Shown here in pieces: positions 8,499 through 18,434 of a stretch of DNA of 64,000 nucleotides. Made by a program: the position numbers and the translations under genes. This stretch comes from Myxococcales bacterium UBA1660 (GTDB lineage Bacteria; Myxococcota_A; Polyangia; Polyangiales; Houyiibacteriaceae). The stretch's first letter is position 1. The number at the start of each line of letters is the position of its first letter. The stretch spans positions 199,364-263,363 of the forward strand of contig DCLA01000120.1 of NCBI GenBank assembly GCA_002320815.1. Reading direction: 5' to 3'. The notes beneath the pieces were generated by a model. That model worked only from the letters and a program-made list of their open reading frames with translations. It made no database searches and was not told the DNA's origin.

Positions 8499-9922
8499 CA
8501 GATCAGCTCCTGGACCGCCCGCGGGCGCCCCACCGTGCCGAGGCTCAGGGGCGAGCACTGGTCTTCGACGCCCTCTCCGTCCATCAGTCCGTCGAGGCAC
8601 TCGAACATCGGGGCCAGGTCGATCACCCGCAGGACCGACGAGCGGAAGTCGGCGATGTAGACCAGGTCCCGCGCTTCGTCGACGGTGACCTCGAAGGGCC
8701 CACCGATGCCGCGGACGATGCCCACGGCCTGGGCCGAGTCCACATCGAAGACGCGGAGCTCGCGGCTATCGAACCCGGTGACGAACGCCAGGGTGCGGTC
8801 GCCATGAGCAGCGAAGCTGGAGACCTCCATCCGGGACGCCCCCGCGCCGACGGGGAGCGCCTCGCGCACCCGAAGCCGCCCCACGCTCTCCTCGAGATCG
8901 ACCACCCAGAGCGACGCCGGCCGCCTCGAGAGCACGTACGCTCGCCGAACGTCGGTCCGGGGGTCGAAGCGCACCGCGCGGGTGTCCGAGAAACTTCCGC
9001 CGAAGTCGACCTCGGCCACCGCCAGGTCGGAGAGGCGGAAGAGGAAGCTGTCCTCCGAGCGCTCGTCGAGGGCGACGGCGGCGCGGGGGACGACCGTCTC
9101 GAAGGCCGTCGGGAGCCAGAGGTTGCCGGTCAGGGGGTCCGCCTGTAGGTCGACGATCTCGTTCGGGTAGCCCTCGATCACGTCGACGAGCTCCGGGCGC
9201 GCGCCCGCGGTGGGCTCCCAGATCAGGCTGAGGCGGCCACCGCGGTGCGCCATCACGATGAAGTTTCCGTCGCCGGTCGGCCGCGGGGCCGCGTACACGG
9301 CGATGGGATCGGGCGGCACCTCGAGGCCGTCTTCGCGGGCGGCGCCGTCCTCGGCCTCGCGATGGTCGTCCGTGCACTCGTGCCGCTCTCCGTCGAAGGC
9401 GGCCGAGGAAGGGGTGTCGCCACAGTCGAGGGCGCCGTCCGCCCCGAGGTCGGCGTAGGTGAGATCGCCGTCGCTCCGCACGGGCAGGTAGAAGCGCACG
9501 CCGTCGCCGGAGGCGGCGGAGTCGATGCCGTCCGCGAAGGACCCCACCAGGACCTCGCTCCGGAGGAGCCCGGGGACCACCAAGATCTCCTCGGTGAGAT
9601 CGTCCCGATCGTCGTCCTCTTCGGGGTTGATCCCGCAGGTCGAGCGCTCGTCGGCGTCCAGAGGACCGCAGTGAGCCCGGAGCTGCGCCTCGAGGACGTT
9701 CAGGTCGTAGGCCTGCAGCGACCCCGAGCGATACCGGAGGTCGAAGTTCGAGTTGGCCACCACCAGGAAGTCGCTCTTCCCGTCCGCATCGAAGTCGGGC
9801 GACTGCTCGAGCGCGATGGGGAAATAGAGGCGTCCGCGCGGGGGCGGATCACCGTCGTGACCACAGCCGGATCCGGCGAGCAGCACGGCGGCGCAAAGAC
9901 AAGCGCGAAAGGGGCTCCGCAT
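8498..9922 (-). CDS. Putative lipoprotein, beta-propeller-like
   Basis: A 474-residue protein with an N-terminal signal ending in a lipobox (VLLAGSGCGHDGD, Cys20). It contains propeller-like repeats, for example VTVDEARDLVYIADFRSS near residue 440 and VRRAYVLSRRPASLWVVDLE near 330, as in YVTN-family proteins. It is probably the first gene of the unit leading to mutS: the region upstream of the ATG has no Shine-Dalgarno, but TAGGTT (9931-9936) lies 8 bases before the start codon as a candidate -10 element. It overlaps the next lipoprotein gene by 4 bases, and the two products probably work together outside the cytoplasmic membrane. Function is not recognisable. Confidence 0.82.
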   Translation of the reverse strand: MRSPFRACLCAAVLLAGSGCGHDGDPPPRGRLYFPIALEQSPDFDADGKSDFLVVANSNFDLRYRSGSLQAYDLNVLEAQLRAHCGPLDADERSTCGINPEEDDDRDDLTEEILVVPGLLRSEVLVGSFADGIDSAASGDGVRFYLPVRSDGDLTYADLGADGALDCGDTPSSAAFDGERHECTDDHREAEDGAAREDGLEVPPDPIAVYAAPRPTGDGNFIVMAHRGGRLSLIWEPTAGARPELVDVIEGYPNEIVDLQADPLTGNLWLPTAFETVVPRAAVALDERSEDSFLFRLSDLAVAEVDFGGSFSDTRAVRFDPRTDVRRAYVLSRRPASLWVVDLEESVGRLRVREALPVGAGASRMEVSSFAAHGDRTLAFVTGFDSRELRVFDVDSAQAVGIVRGIGGPFEVTVDEARDLVYIADFRSSVLRVIDLAPMFECLDGLMDGEGVEDQCSPLSLGTVGRPRAVQELI

Positions 9923-10010
9923 GGCGGCGCAACCTACACGGGGGCTCCAGCGGACGCCAGCCGATCCGGCCCCGTTCGTGGGGCATGGTCCGGAGACGAC
10001 GACCGTTGGG

Positions 10011-11564
<1,554 letters not shown>

Positions 11565-11579
11565 GGCTCACTCTTTCCG

Positions 11580-11611
11580 CTGAAAAGACAAGGCGGCACC
11601 TTCACGGTGCC
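11580..11611 (-). terminator. Candidate rho-independent terminator downstream of ppdK
   Basis: On the minus strand GGCACC-GTGAA-GGTGCC (11595-11611) makes a 6-bp stem with a 5-base loop, followed by a T-rich run (TTGTCTTTT) at about 11582-11591. It lies in the ppdK-kinase gap just before the kinase start. The stem is short, so strength is uncertain; it might also be a leader hairpin of the kinase transcript. The rest of the gap (11612-11808) shows only an imperfect GC stem at 11639-11668. Confidence 0.4.
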
Positions 11612-11808
11612 TGATACGCACGACGAGCCTCGATGTTTCCCCCGACGGCGGGCGAGGCTCGACGGGGGTCTTACACCGCCGACGTACTCGTGCAACGACA
11701 CCCGCATGTTCGCACCCGAAATCTTCGACTGCGGAACGGAGATCGTCAAGCGACTGGGGCATGCGCGCGTCACTCGGAAGGTACCCGAGGCGACCCGCGG
11801 ACCTTGGG

Positions 11809-14520
11809 TCAGGCCTTGGCGCGGAGCGCCGACTGGGCGGCCGCCAAGCGCGCGATGGGCAAGCGGGGCGGCGAACAGCTGACGTACGACAGCCCCGTTC
11901 GGTGACAGAAGTCGATCGAGCGCGGATCGCCACCGTGCTCGCCGCAGAGCCCGAGCTTGATGTCCGGGCGGGTCTTCCGACCGCGCTCGCAGGCGATCGC
12001 CACGAGCTCGCCGACGCCCTCTTCGTCCAGCCGGGCGAAGGGATCGGCGTCCAGGATGCGCAGCTCGTCCACGTAGGTCGGCAGGAAGCGCCCGGCGTCG
12101 TCGCGGCTGATCCCGAAGGTGGTCTGGGTCAGGTCGTTGGTGCCGAAGCTGAAGAACTGGGCGGTCTCCGCCAGCTGGTCGGCCACCAGGCACGCGCGGG
12201 GCAGCTCGATCATCGTCCCCACCTGGTACTCGACGCGGCGACCGGCCTCGGCGAAGAGGGCCTCGGCGGTCTTCTCGACGAGGGCGCGGGCCTTGGCCAG
12301 CTCCGCGGGGATGCCCACCACCGGGATCATGATCTCCGGGTGGACCGCCACGCCCTCGGCGCTCACGTCGAGGGCCGCCTGGAGCAGCGCCCGGACCTGG
12401 GTCTCGTAGATCGCCGGCATGGTGAGACCGACGCGCACGGCGCGATGCCCGAGCATCGGGTTCACCTCGTGCATCTGCTCGGCGCGGGCCTCGAGGGTCG
12501 CCACCGACTCGCCCAGCGCCTTGGCCACCGACTCGTGATCGGCCTTCTCCCGGGGCAGGAACTCGTGCAGGGGCCAGTCGAGGAGGCGGACCGTCACCGG
12601 CAGGCCATCCATGGCCCGGAAGATCTCGGTGAAGTCTTCGCGCTGCATGGGCTCGATCTTGGCGAGCCACTCCTTGCGCTTCTCGGGCGTGTCGGCGAGC
12701 ACCACGCAGCGAACCGCCTCCAGCCGCTCGTCGGCGAAGAACATGTGCTCGGTGCGGCAGAGCCCGATGCCCTCCGCGCCGTAGCTCCGAGCCAGGCGTG
12801 CCTGGCGTGGGGTGTCGGCGTTGGTGCGGACGCGCAGGGTCCGGACCTCGTCGGCCCACTCCATGAGCAGCTCGAGCTCGGGCACCTTGGCGGCGGCCAC
12901 CACGTCGAGGGCTCCGCCGTAGACCTTGCCGTGGGTGCCGTCGAGGGTGATCACCTCGCCGGCCCGGAAGGTCGCCGTGGCGCCGCCGTCCCCGTGGGTC
13001 ACGACCTCTTGCTTCTGGTAGTCGACGTGCAGACCGCTGCAGCCGGCGACACAGCACTTGCCGAGGCCCCGAGCGACGACCGCCGCGTGGGAGGTCATGC
13101 CGCCGGTCGCGGTGACGATGCCCTGGGCGGCCTTCATGCCGTGGATGTCCTCCGGGCTGGTCTCGCGGCGGACGAGGATCACGTCGGTGCCCTCCCCCGC
13201 CAAGCGCTCGGCCTCGTCGGCGTCGAAGACGATCTTCCCGGTCGCCGCGCCAGGGCTGGCCGGCAGGCCGCTGGCCGCCGGGTGGACGCCCTGGGCCGCG
13301 AGCTCGTCGGGCGTCGGGAGCCGGGCGTGGAGGAGCTGGTCGAGGACGCCGGCGTCGACCTTCAGCAGGGCCTGCTCGCGGGTGAGGACGCCCTCGTCCA
13401 CCAGCTCCTTGGCGATGCGGACGGCGGCGTGGGCGGTGCGTTTGCCCGTCCGGGTCTGCAGCACCCAGGCCTTGCCCCGCTCCACCGTGAGCTCGACGTC
13501 CTGCATGTCGCCGTAGTGGGCCTCGAGCTTCTCGCAGAGGGCCACGATGGACTGGAAGACCTCGGGCATCTGCCGCTCGAGGGTCTCGTCCTCGCGGCCC
13601 GGAGGCGCTCCGGCGGCGGTGATGTTCAGCGGAGTCCGGATGCCCGCGACGACGTCCTCACCCTGGGCGTTGGGGAGGTACTCGCCGTAGAGGACCTTCT
13701 CGCCGGTGGAGGGGTTGCGGGTGAAGCACACGCCGCTGCCGCTGGTCATCCCCATGTTCCCGAAGACCATCGCCTGGACGGTGCAGGCGGTTCCCCAGTC
13801 GTCGCTGAAGCCCTGCATCCGCCGGTAGCGGATGGCCCGCTGGTTGTCCCACGAGCGGAAAACGGCGCCCACCGCGCCCCAGAGCTGCGCCCAAACGTCC
13901 TGCGGGAAGGGGATGGTGCCCTGGTCGGCGATGAGCTTCTTGTAGCGGCGAACGAGCTCTTCGAGCCCGTCGACGGGCATCTCCGAGTCGAGCATCCGCG
14001 GGTTGCCCAGCTCGCGCTTCAGGCCGCCGAGGACCTCCTCGAACTCCGCGTGCTCCACACCGAGCACGACGTCGCCGTACATCTGGAGCAGCCGGCGGTA
14101 GGCGTCGAAGGCGAAGCGGCGGTCCCCGGAGCCGCTGGCCAGGCCCTCCACGGTCTCGTCGGTGAGGCCGAGGTTGAGGATGGTGTCCATCATGCCGGGC
14201 ATCGAGGCCCGGGCGCCGGAGCGCACCGAGACCAGGAGCGGCTTGGCGGCGTCGCCGAAGCCGCGGCCGACCTCCTTCTCCACCGCCGCGAGGGCGGCGC
14301 GCACCTGGTCCTCGGTCCCCTCGGGAAACGAGCCCTCGTGGGTGCGGAAGTGGTTGCAGACCTCGGTGGTCAGGGTGAAGCCGGGCGGGACCGGGATCCC
14401 CAGCGAGCGCATCACGTTCAGGCCGGCGCCCTTGCCGCCCAACAGGTCCTTGCGCGCCTGGGCGTCCGCGTACTCGGGGCCGAGGTCGTCGTCGAAGAGG
14501 AAAACGTGGGAGTCGGTCAT
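11809..14520 (-). CDS. ppdK: Pyruvate, phosphate dikinase
   Basis: A 903-residue PPDK, which interconverts pyruvate + ATP + Pi and PEP + AMP + PPi. The N-terminal nucleotide-grasp domain begins GGKGAGLNVMRSLGIPVPPG. The swivelling phosphohistidine domain has GGMTSHAAVVARGLGKCCVAG (catalytic His near 474), and the C-terminal TIM-barrel PEP domain carries GLCRTEHMFF and the FSFGTNDLTQTTFG-type motif. The length (about 870-900 in the family) is normal. It is the last gene of the scpA-scpB-glyQ-ROK-glyS-ppdK run and starts 25 bases after the glyS stop. Its direction (gluconeogenic or glycolytic) cannot be read from the sequence. Confidence 0.96.
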   Translation of the reverse strand: MTDSHVFLFDDDLGPEYADAQARKDLLGGKGAGLNVMRSLGIPVPPGFTLTTEVCNHFRTHEGSFPEGTEDQVRAALAAVEKEVGRGFGDAAKPLLVSVRSGARASMPGMMDTILNLGLTDETVEGLASGSGDRRFAFDAYRRLLQMYGDVVLGVEHAEFEEVLGGLKRELGNPRMLDSEMPVDGLEELVRRYKKLIADQGTIPFPQDVWAQLWGAVGAVFRSWDNQRAIRYRRMQGFSDDWGTACTVQAMVFGNMGMTSGSGVCFTRNPSTGEKVLYGEYLPNAQGEDVVAGIRTPLNITAAGAPPGREDETLERQMPEVFQSIVALCEKLEAHYGDMQDVELTVERGKAWVLQTRTGKRTAHAAVRIAKELVDEGVLTREQALLKVDAGVLDQLLHARLPTPDELAAQGVHPAASGLPASPGAATGKIVFDADEAERLAGEGTDVILVRRETSPEDIHGMKAAQGIVTATGGMTSHAAVVARGLGKCCVAGCSGLHVDYQKQEVVTHGDGGATATFRAGEVITLDGTHGKVYGGALDVVAAAKVPELELLMEWADEVRTLRVRTNADTPRQARLARSYGAEGIGLCRTEHMFFADERLEAVRCVVLADTPEKRKEWLAKIEPMQREDFTEIFRAMDGLPVTVRLLDWPLHEFLPREKADHESVAKALGESVATLEARAEQMHEVNPMLGHRAVRVGLTMPAIYETQVRALLQAALDVSAEGVAVHPEIMIPVVGIPAELAKARALVEKTAEALFAEAGRRVEYQVGTMIELPRACLVADQLAETAQFFSFGTNDLTQTTFGISRDDAGRFLPTYVDELRILDADPFARLDEEGVGELVAIACERGRKTRPDIKLGLCGEHGGDPRSIDFCHRTGLSYVSCSPPRLPIARLAAAQSALRAKA

Positions 14521-14545
14521 GGGCGGTCTGCTCGCGGGCGGGGGT

Positions 14546-16600
14546 TCAGGAGCCGAGGACGTGGATGTGGGCCACCTGGGTGACGGCGTCGGCGATGTTC
14601 TTCAGAAGGCGAAGACGGTTGGAGCGCAAGGCCTCGTCGTCGGCCATCACCAGGACGTCGTCGAAGAAGCGGTCGATGGGTTCCTTGAGCTCCCGGGCCA
14701 CCAGCGCCAAGGACTCGGTGTAGTCCCGGCGCTCCCAGGCCGCGGCGAGGTCGCCACGGACCCGCTCGAAGGTCTCGAAGAGGGTCTTCTCGGCGCCGTC
14801 TTCGAGGAGCGCGGGGTCGACCGCGCCGCCCTCGGCGTCCTTGGTGATGTTGTTGGCGCGCTTGAAGGCGATGGCCAGCGACTCGTACTCCGGGCGCTCC
14901 CGGAACCCGGCGACGGCCTTCATCCGGGCGTCGAGGTCCCGGACGGAGCCCCCGTCCCACGCGCCGAGGGCGGCCTCGACCACGTCGCCGGCGAAGCGCT
15001 CTTTGTAGAAGGCGCGCAAGCGGGCGGTGAAGAAGCGCGCGGCGGCGGCCAGCACCTCGTCCCGGTCGGCCAGCGCCACGTCGAAGCCGTCGTAGGCCTG
15101 GGCCAGGAGCGCGGCCACGTCGACGTCGATGGGCCCCTCGAGGGCGGTGCGCACGATGGAGATGGCCGCGCGCCGGAGGGCGAAGGGGTCGTTGGAGCCG
15201 GTGGGCTCGAGCCCGATCCCGAAGCAGCCGATCAGGGTGTCGGCGCGGTCGGCGGTGCCCACGATGGCCCCGAGCCCCCCCGGGGCGACCGGCGCGTCGG
15301 CGCCGGTGGGCATGTAGTGCTCGGCGATGGCGTCGGCGATGGAGGGCTCGACGCCCTCGGCCAGCGCGTAGAAGCGGCCCATCTCGCCCTGGAGCTCGGG
15401 GAACTCGAAGACGATGAGCGACTCCAGGTCCAGCTTGGCCAAGCCGGCGGCCTCGCGGGTCGCCTCGACGTCCGCGTCCACCTGGGCCGCGAGCCACTCG
15501 CTGAGGGCGACGCCCCGGTCGACCTTGGCGCCCACCGTGCCCAGCTTCCGCTGGAAGACGGTGGTGTCCAGCTTGGGCCGCCAGCTCGTCATCCCGTGCT
15601 TACGGTCCTCGGCCACGAAGAAGCGGGCGTCGGCCAGCCGCGCGGCGAGCACCCGATCGTTGCCCTCGGCGATCACCGCCGGGGCCTCCGCGGTGTTCAC
15701 CACGTTCAGGTAGCGGTTCATCAGCTTCCCGTCCGCCGAGCGGAGCGCGAAGTAGCGCTGATGGTCGCGCATCACCGAGATGACCACCGACTCCGGCAGC
15801 TCGAGGAACGCCGAGTCGAAGGAGCCCGGCACCACGAAGGGAGCCTCGACGAGGTCGGCGCACTCGCCGACCAGGAAGTCGTCGGGCACCAGGGTCCCGC
15901 CCAGCTCGGCGGCGGCGGCCTCGAGGCGCTCGACCATGAGCGCCTTGCGCTCGGCGGGATCGACGACGACCTGGGCGTCCCGGAGGACCTGCTCGTAGAC
16001 GTCGGCGGTGGTCAGCGCGACCGGCGCCGGCGCGAGGAAGCGGTGCCCGCGGGTTTCGCGCCCGGCGGCGATGCCGGCGAACTCGAACGCGAGCGACTGG
16101 TCCCCGAAGAGCGCGACCAGCCACTGGACCGGCCGCCCGAAGGCGAAGTCCCCCGCGCCCCAGCGCATGGTCTTGGGGAAGCGGATGCCGGCGGCGATGT
16201 CCCCCAGGAGCTCGGGGATCACCTCGGCCACCGGGCGGCCCGGCTCGTGGACCTCGGCCGAGACGTAGTCGCCCTTGTCCGTCTCCGCCTTGCGGAGCGC
16301 CTCGACCGCGACGCCGTTCTTGCGGGCGAAGCCTTCTGCGGCCTTGGTGGGCGCGCCGTCCTTGAAGGCCACGGCCCACGGAGGCCCTTGGATGACCTCG
16401 CGCCGCTCGGCCTGGGCTTCGGGCAGGCCCTCGATCACCAGGGCCAGCCGACGCGGGGTCCCCTGCACCCGCAGGGCCTCGGGTTCCAGGCGGGCCTCGC
16501 CGAGCACGCGCCGGGCGGCGGCCTCCAGGCTGGCCAGTCCTTCGCGGAGGAACGAGGCGGGGAGCTCTTCCACGCCGATCTCGAGGAGGAAACGCTGCAT
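14546..16600 (-). CDS. glyS: Glycyl-tRNA synthetase, beta subunit
   Basis: A 684-residue GlyRS beta chain of the bacterial alpha2-beta2 type; it binds and positions tRNA-Gly while the alpha subunit (glyQ) holds the active site. The N-terminus FLLEIGVEELPASFL is the classic beta-subunit opening, and GTPRRLALVIEGLPEAQ, FPKTMRWG, GRPVQWLVALFG and FELPESVVISVMRDHQRYF-like stretches follow in family order. The C-terminal anticodon-binding helical part is present (RANNITKDA). Length agrees with the family (about 690). It is separated from glyQ by a ROK-family sugar kinase gene, an unusual interruption, with gaps of only 10 and 6 bases. Confidence 0.96.
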   Translation of the reverse strand: MQRFLLEIGVEELPASFLREGLASLEAAARRVLGEARLEPEALRVQGTPRRLALVIEGLPEAQAERREVIQGPPWAVAFKDGAPTKAAEGFARKNGVAVEALRKAETDKGDYVSAEVHEPGRPVAEVIPELLGDIAAGIRFPKTMRWGAGDFAFGRPVQWLVALFGDQSLAFEFAGIAAGRETRGHRFLAPAPVALTTADVYEQVLRDAQVVVDPAERKALMVERLEAAAAELGGTLVPDDFLVGECADLVEAPFVVPGSFDSAFLELPESVVISVMRDHQRYFALRSADGKLMNRYLNVVNTAEAPAVIAEGNDRVLAARLADARFFVAEDRKHGMTSWRPKLDTTVFQRKLGTVGAKVDRGVALSEWLAAQVDADVEATREAAGLAKLDLESLIVFEFPELQGEMGRFYALAEGVEPSIADAIAEHYMPTGADAPVAPGGLGAIVGTADRADTLIGCFGIGLEPTGSNDPFALRRAAISIVRTALEGPIDVDVAALLAQAYDGFDVALADRDEVLAAAARFFTARLRAFYKERFAGDVVEAALGAWDGGSVRDLDARMKAVAGFRERPEYESLAIAFKRANNITKDAEGGAVDPALLEDGAEKTLFETFERVRGDLAAAWERRDYTESLALVARELKEPIDRFFDDVLVMADDEALRSNRLRLLKNIADAVTQVAHIHVLGS

Positions 16601-16610
16601 CCGCGTGGCC

Positions 16611-17450
16611 CTACCAGGCCCGGGCCTCGTCGGCCAGAAGGAAGGCGCCTTCGAGGTCGGGCCGGGTCACCCGGGGGGGACCCACCAGCCCCTCCGGAAT
16701 CCGCCGGTACGCGCCGGCGAGGGCGCGGGCGCGGGCCTCGACGAGCCCGCCGAGAAAGGGTCGCGCTTCGGGCACCCCGCCGCCCAGGATCACCCGCTCG
16801 ACCGGCACCAGGAGCATCACCGCGTGGACCAGGTGGGCCAGGTCCCGGGCCACCCAATCCCAGAGCGGGTCGTCGTCGCTCAGCGCGGCGGGGTCTCCGC
16901 CGGACCGAGCGCGAAGCGCGGGCCCGCTGACGAGGCCCTCCACGCAGGCGCCGTGGAAGGTGCAGACGCCGCGAAAGGGATCCGCGGGATCCCCGGGCAG
17001 GTGGCCGGCCTCCGGGTGGTCCGGCGCGCGCGCGGTGCGGCCCTGGTGCACCCAGCCCACGCCCACGCCAGTGCCCACCGTCACGTAGGCCAGCGCCGTC
17101 TCGCCGCCGTGAGCGGCCTCGGCGCGCGCGGCGGCGTTCACGTCGGTGTCCACGGCCCAGGCCGCCACGCCCAAGGCGCGCGCCAGCTCCGGGCCCAGCG
17201 GGAAGTCGTTCCAGCCCGGCTTGGGCGTGGCGCGCAGGTGGCCCCGGGTCGGCGAGGCGGGATCGACGTCGATGGGGCCGAAGGAGGCCAGACCGAGCAC
17301 GTCGGGGCGGTGGCCGGCCACCCGGTCGGCGACCGCGGCCACCGTCGCGCCGGGGGCCCCGGCGGGGAGCGTCTCCCGGAGGAGCTCCCGCTCGCCCTCG
17401 CGGAGCGCGACGTGCACGTGGGTGCCTCCGGTGAGCACCGCCACGCGCAC
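16611..17450 (-). CDS. ROK-family sugar kinase (glucokinase/fructokinase-like)
   Basis: A 279-residue ROK kinase. The sugar-binding DTDVNAAARAEA and phosphate-loop VTVGTGVGVGWV are seen in the N-terminal half. The family zinc/sugar motif follows: PEAGHLP, then CTFHGACVEGLVSGPALRAR with the Cys-X-Phe-His-Gly-X-Cys pattern. Nearest described relatives are fructokinases and glucokinases (GmuE/Mak type); the exact sugar cannot be told. The first phosphate motif is atypical (AVLTGGTH rather than DxGGT), so activity is not certain. It lies between glyQ and glyS with 6- and 10-base gaps, which forces co-expression with glycyl-tRNA synthetase. Confidence 0.85.
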   Translation of the reverse strand: MRVAVLTGGTHVHVALREGERELLRETLPAGAPGATVAAVADRVAGHRPDVLGLASFGPIDVDPASPTRGHLRATPKPGWNDFPLGPELARALGVAAWAVDTDVNAAARAEAAHGGETALAYVTVGTGVGVGWVHQGRTARAPDHPEAGHLPGDPADPFRGVCTFHGACVEGLVSGPALRARSGGDPAALSDDDPLWDWVARDLAHLVHAVMLLVPVERVILGGGVPEARPFLGGLVEARARALAGAYRRIPEGLVGPPRVTRPDLEGAFLLADEARAW

Positions 17451-17456
17451 GGCGCC

Positions 17457-18434
17457 CTACTCCGCGGCCAGCTGAGCGCGATCCCGGACGAGCGGAAAAC
17501 CCAGGGCCTCCCGCTGCTCGTACCAGGCCTCGGCGCACGCGCGGGCCACGTGGCGGACGCGGCCGATGTAGCGCTGCCGCTCGGTGACCGAGATGGCGCC
17601 GCGGGCGTCGAGCACGTTGAAGAGGTGGGAGCACTTCACCACCTGGTCGTAGGCGGGGAGCACCAGCCGCTTCAGGGGATCGGTCTCGATCCACGCGAGC
17701 TTGCCGCCCTTGCCCTTTCGATCGGACAGGCCGAGGAGCTGGAGACACTCGCGCTCGTGGTCGTCGAAGTGCCGCTGGTGCTGCTCGACGTCGGCGCGCT
17801 CGAAGTTGAAGGTGCTCCACTCCCACTCGGAGCGCTGGAAGACCTCTCCGTACTTCACGCCCGCGCCGTACTCGAGCTCGTAGACGTCGTCCTTGTCCTG
17901 CAGGTACATGGCGATCCGCTCGAGCCCGTAGGTCAGCTCACCGCTGATGGGCTTGCAGTCGTAGCCGCCGCACTGCTGGAAGTAGGTGAACTGACTGATC
18001 TCCAGCCCGTCGAGCCAGACCTGCCAGCCCAGCCCCCAGGCGCCCAGGGTCGGCGACTCCCAGTCGTCCTCCACGAAGCGGATGTCGTGCTGCTGCGGGT
18101 CGGTCCCCAGCGCCCGGAGGGAGTCCAGGTAGAGCTCCTGGATCTCCAGCGGCGAGGGCTTGAGGATCACCTGGTACTGGTGGAACGACTGGAGCCGGTT
18201 GGGGTTCTCGCCGTAGCGCCCGTCGGTGGGGCGCCGCGAGGGCTCGCAATAGGCGACGTTCCAGGGCTCCGGACCGATGGCCCGGAGGAAAGTGTGCGGG
18301 TTGAACGTCCCGGCGCCGACCTCGGAACCGTAGGACTGGCCGACGAGGCAGCCGTGCTCGGCCCAGAAGGCCTCGAGGCGGAGCAGGAGCTCCTGGAAGG
18401 TCGCCGGCGGCGCCGGCTTGGCGGCCTCAGTCAT
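17457..18434 (-). CDS. glyQ: Glycyl-tRNA synthetase, alpha subunit
   Basis: A 325-residue GlyRS alpha chain that forms glycyl-adenylate and charges tRNA-Gly. Family signatures are TFQELLLRLEAFWAEHGC, QSYGSEVGAGTFNPHTFLRA, EPWNVAYCEPSRRPTDGRYG and NPNRLQSFHQYQVILKPSP. I choose the ATG at 18434 (MTEAAKP), which overlaps the acidic 3' end of scpB by 8 bases; an alternative ATG at 18452 would add MTKRTT. Length is slightly above the usual 300. It is followed 6 bases later by the ROK kinase gene. Confidence 0.96.
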   Translation of the reverse strand: MTEAAKPAPPATFQELLLRLEAFWAEHGCLVGQSYGSEVGAGTFNPHTFLRAIGPEPWNVAYCEPSRRPTDGRYGENPNRLQSFHQYQVILKPSPLEIQELYLDSLRALGTDPQQHDIRFVEDDWESPTLGAWGLGWQVWLDGLEISQFTYFQQCGGYDCKPISGELTYGLERIAMYLQDKDDVYELEYGAGVKYGEVFQRSEWEWSTFNFERADVEQHQRHFDDHERECLQLLGLSDRKGKGGKLAWIETDPLKRLVLPAYDQVVKCSHLFNVLDARGAISVTERQRYIGRVRHVARACAEAWYEQREALGFPLVRDRAQLAAE

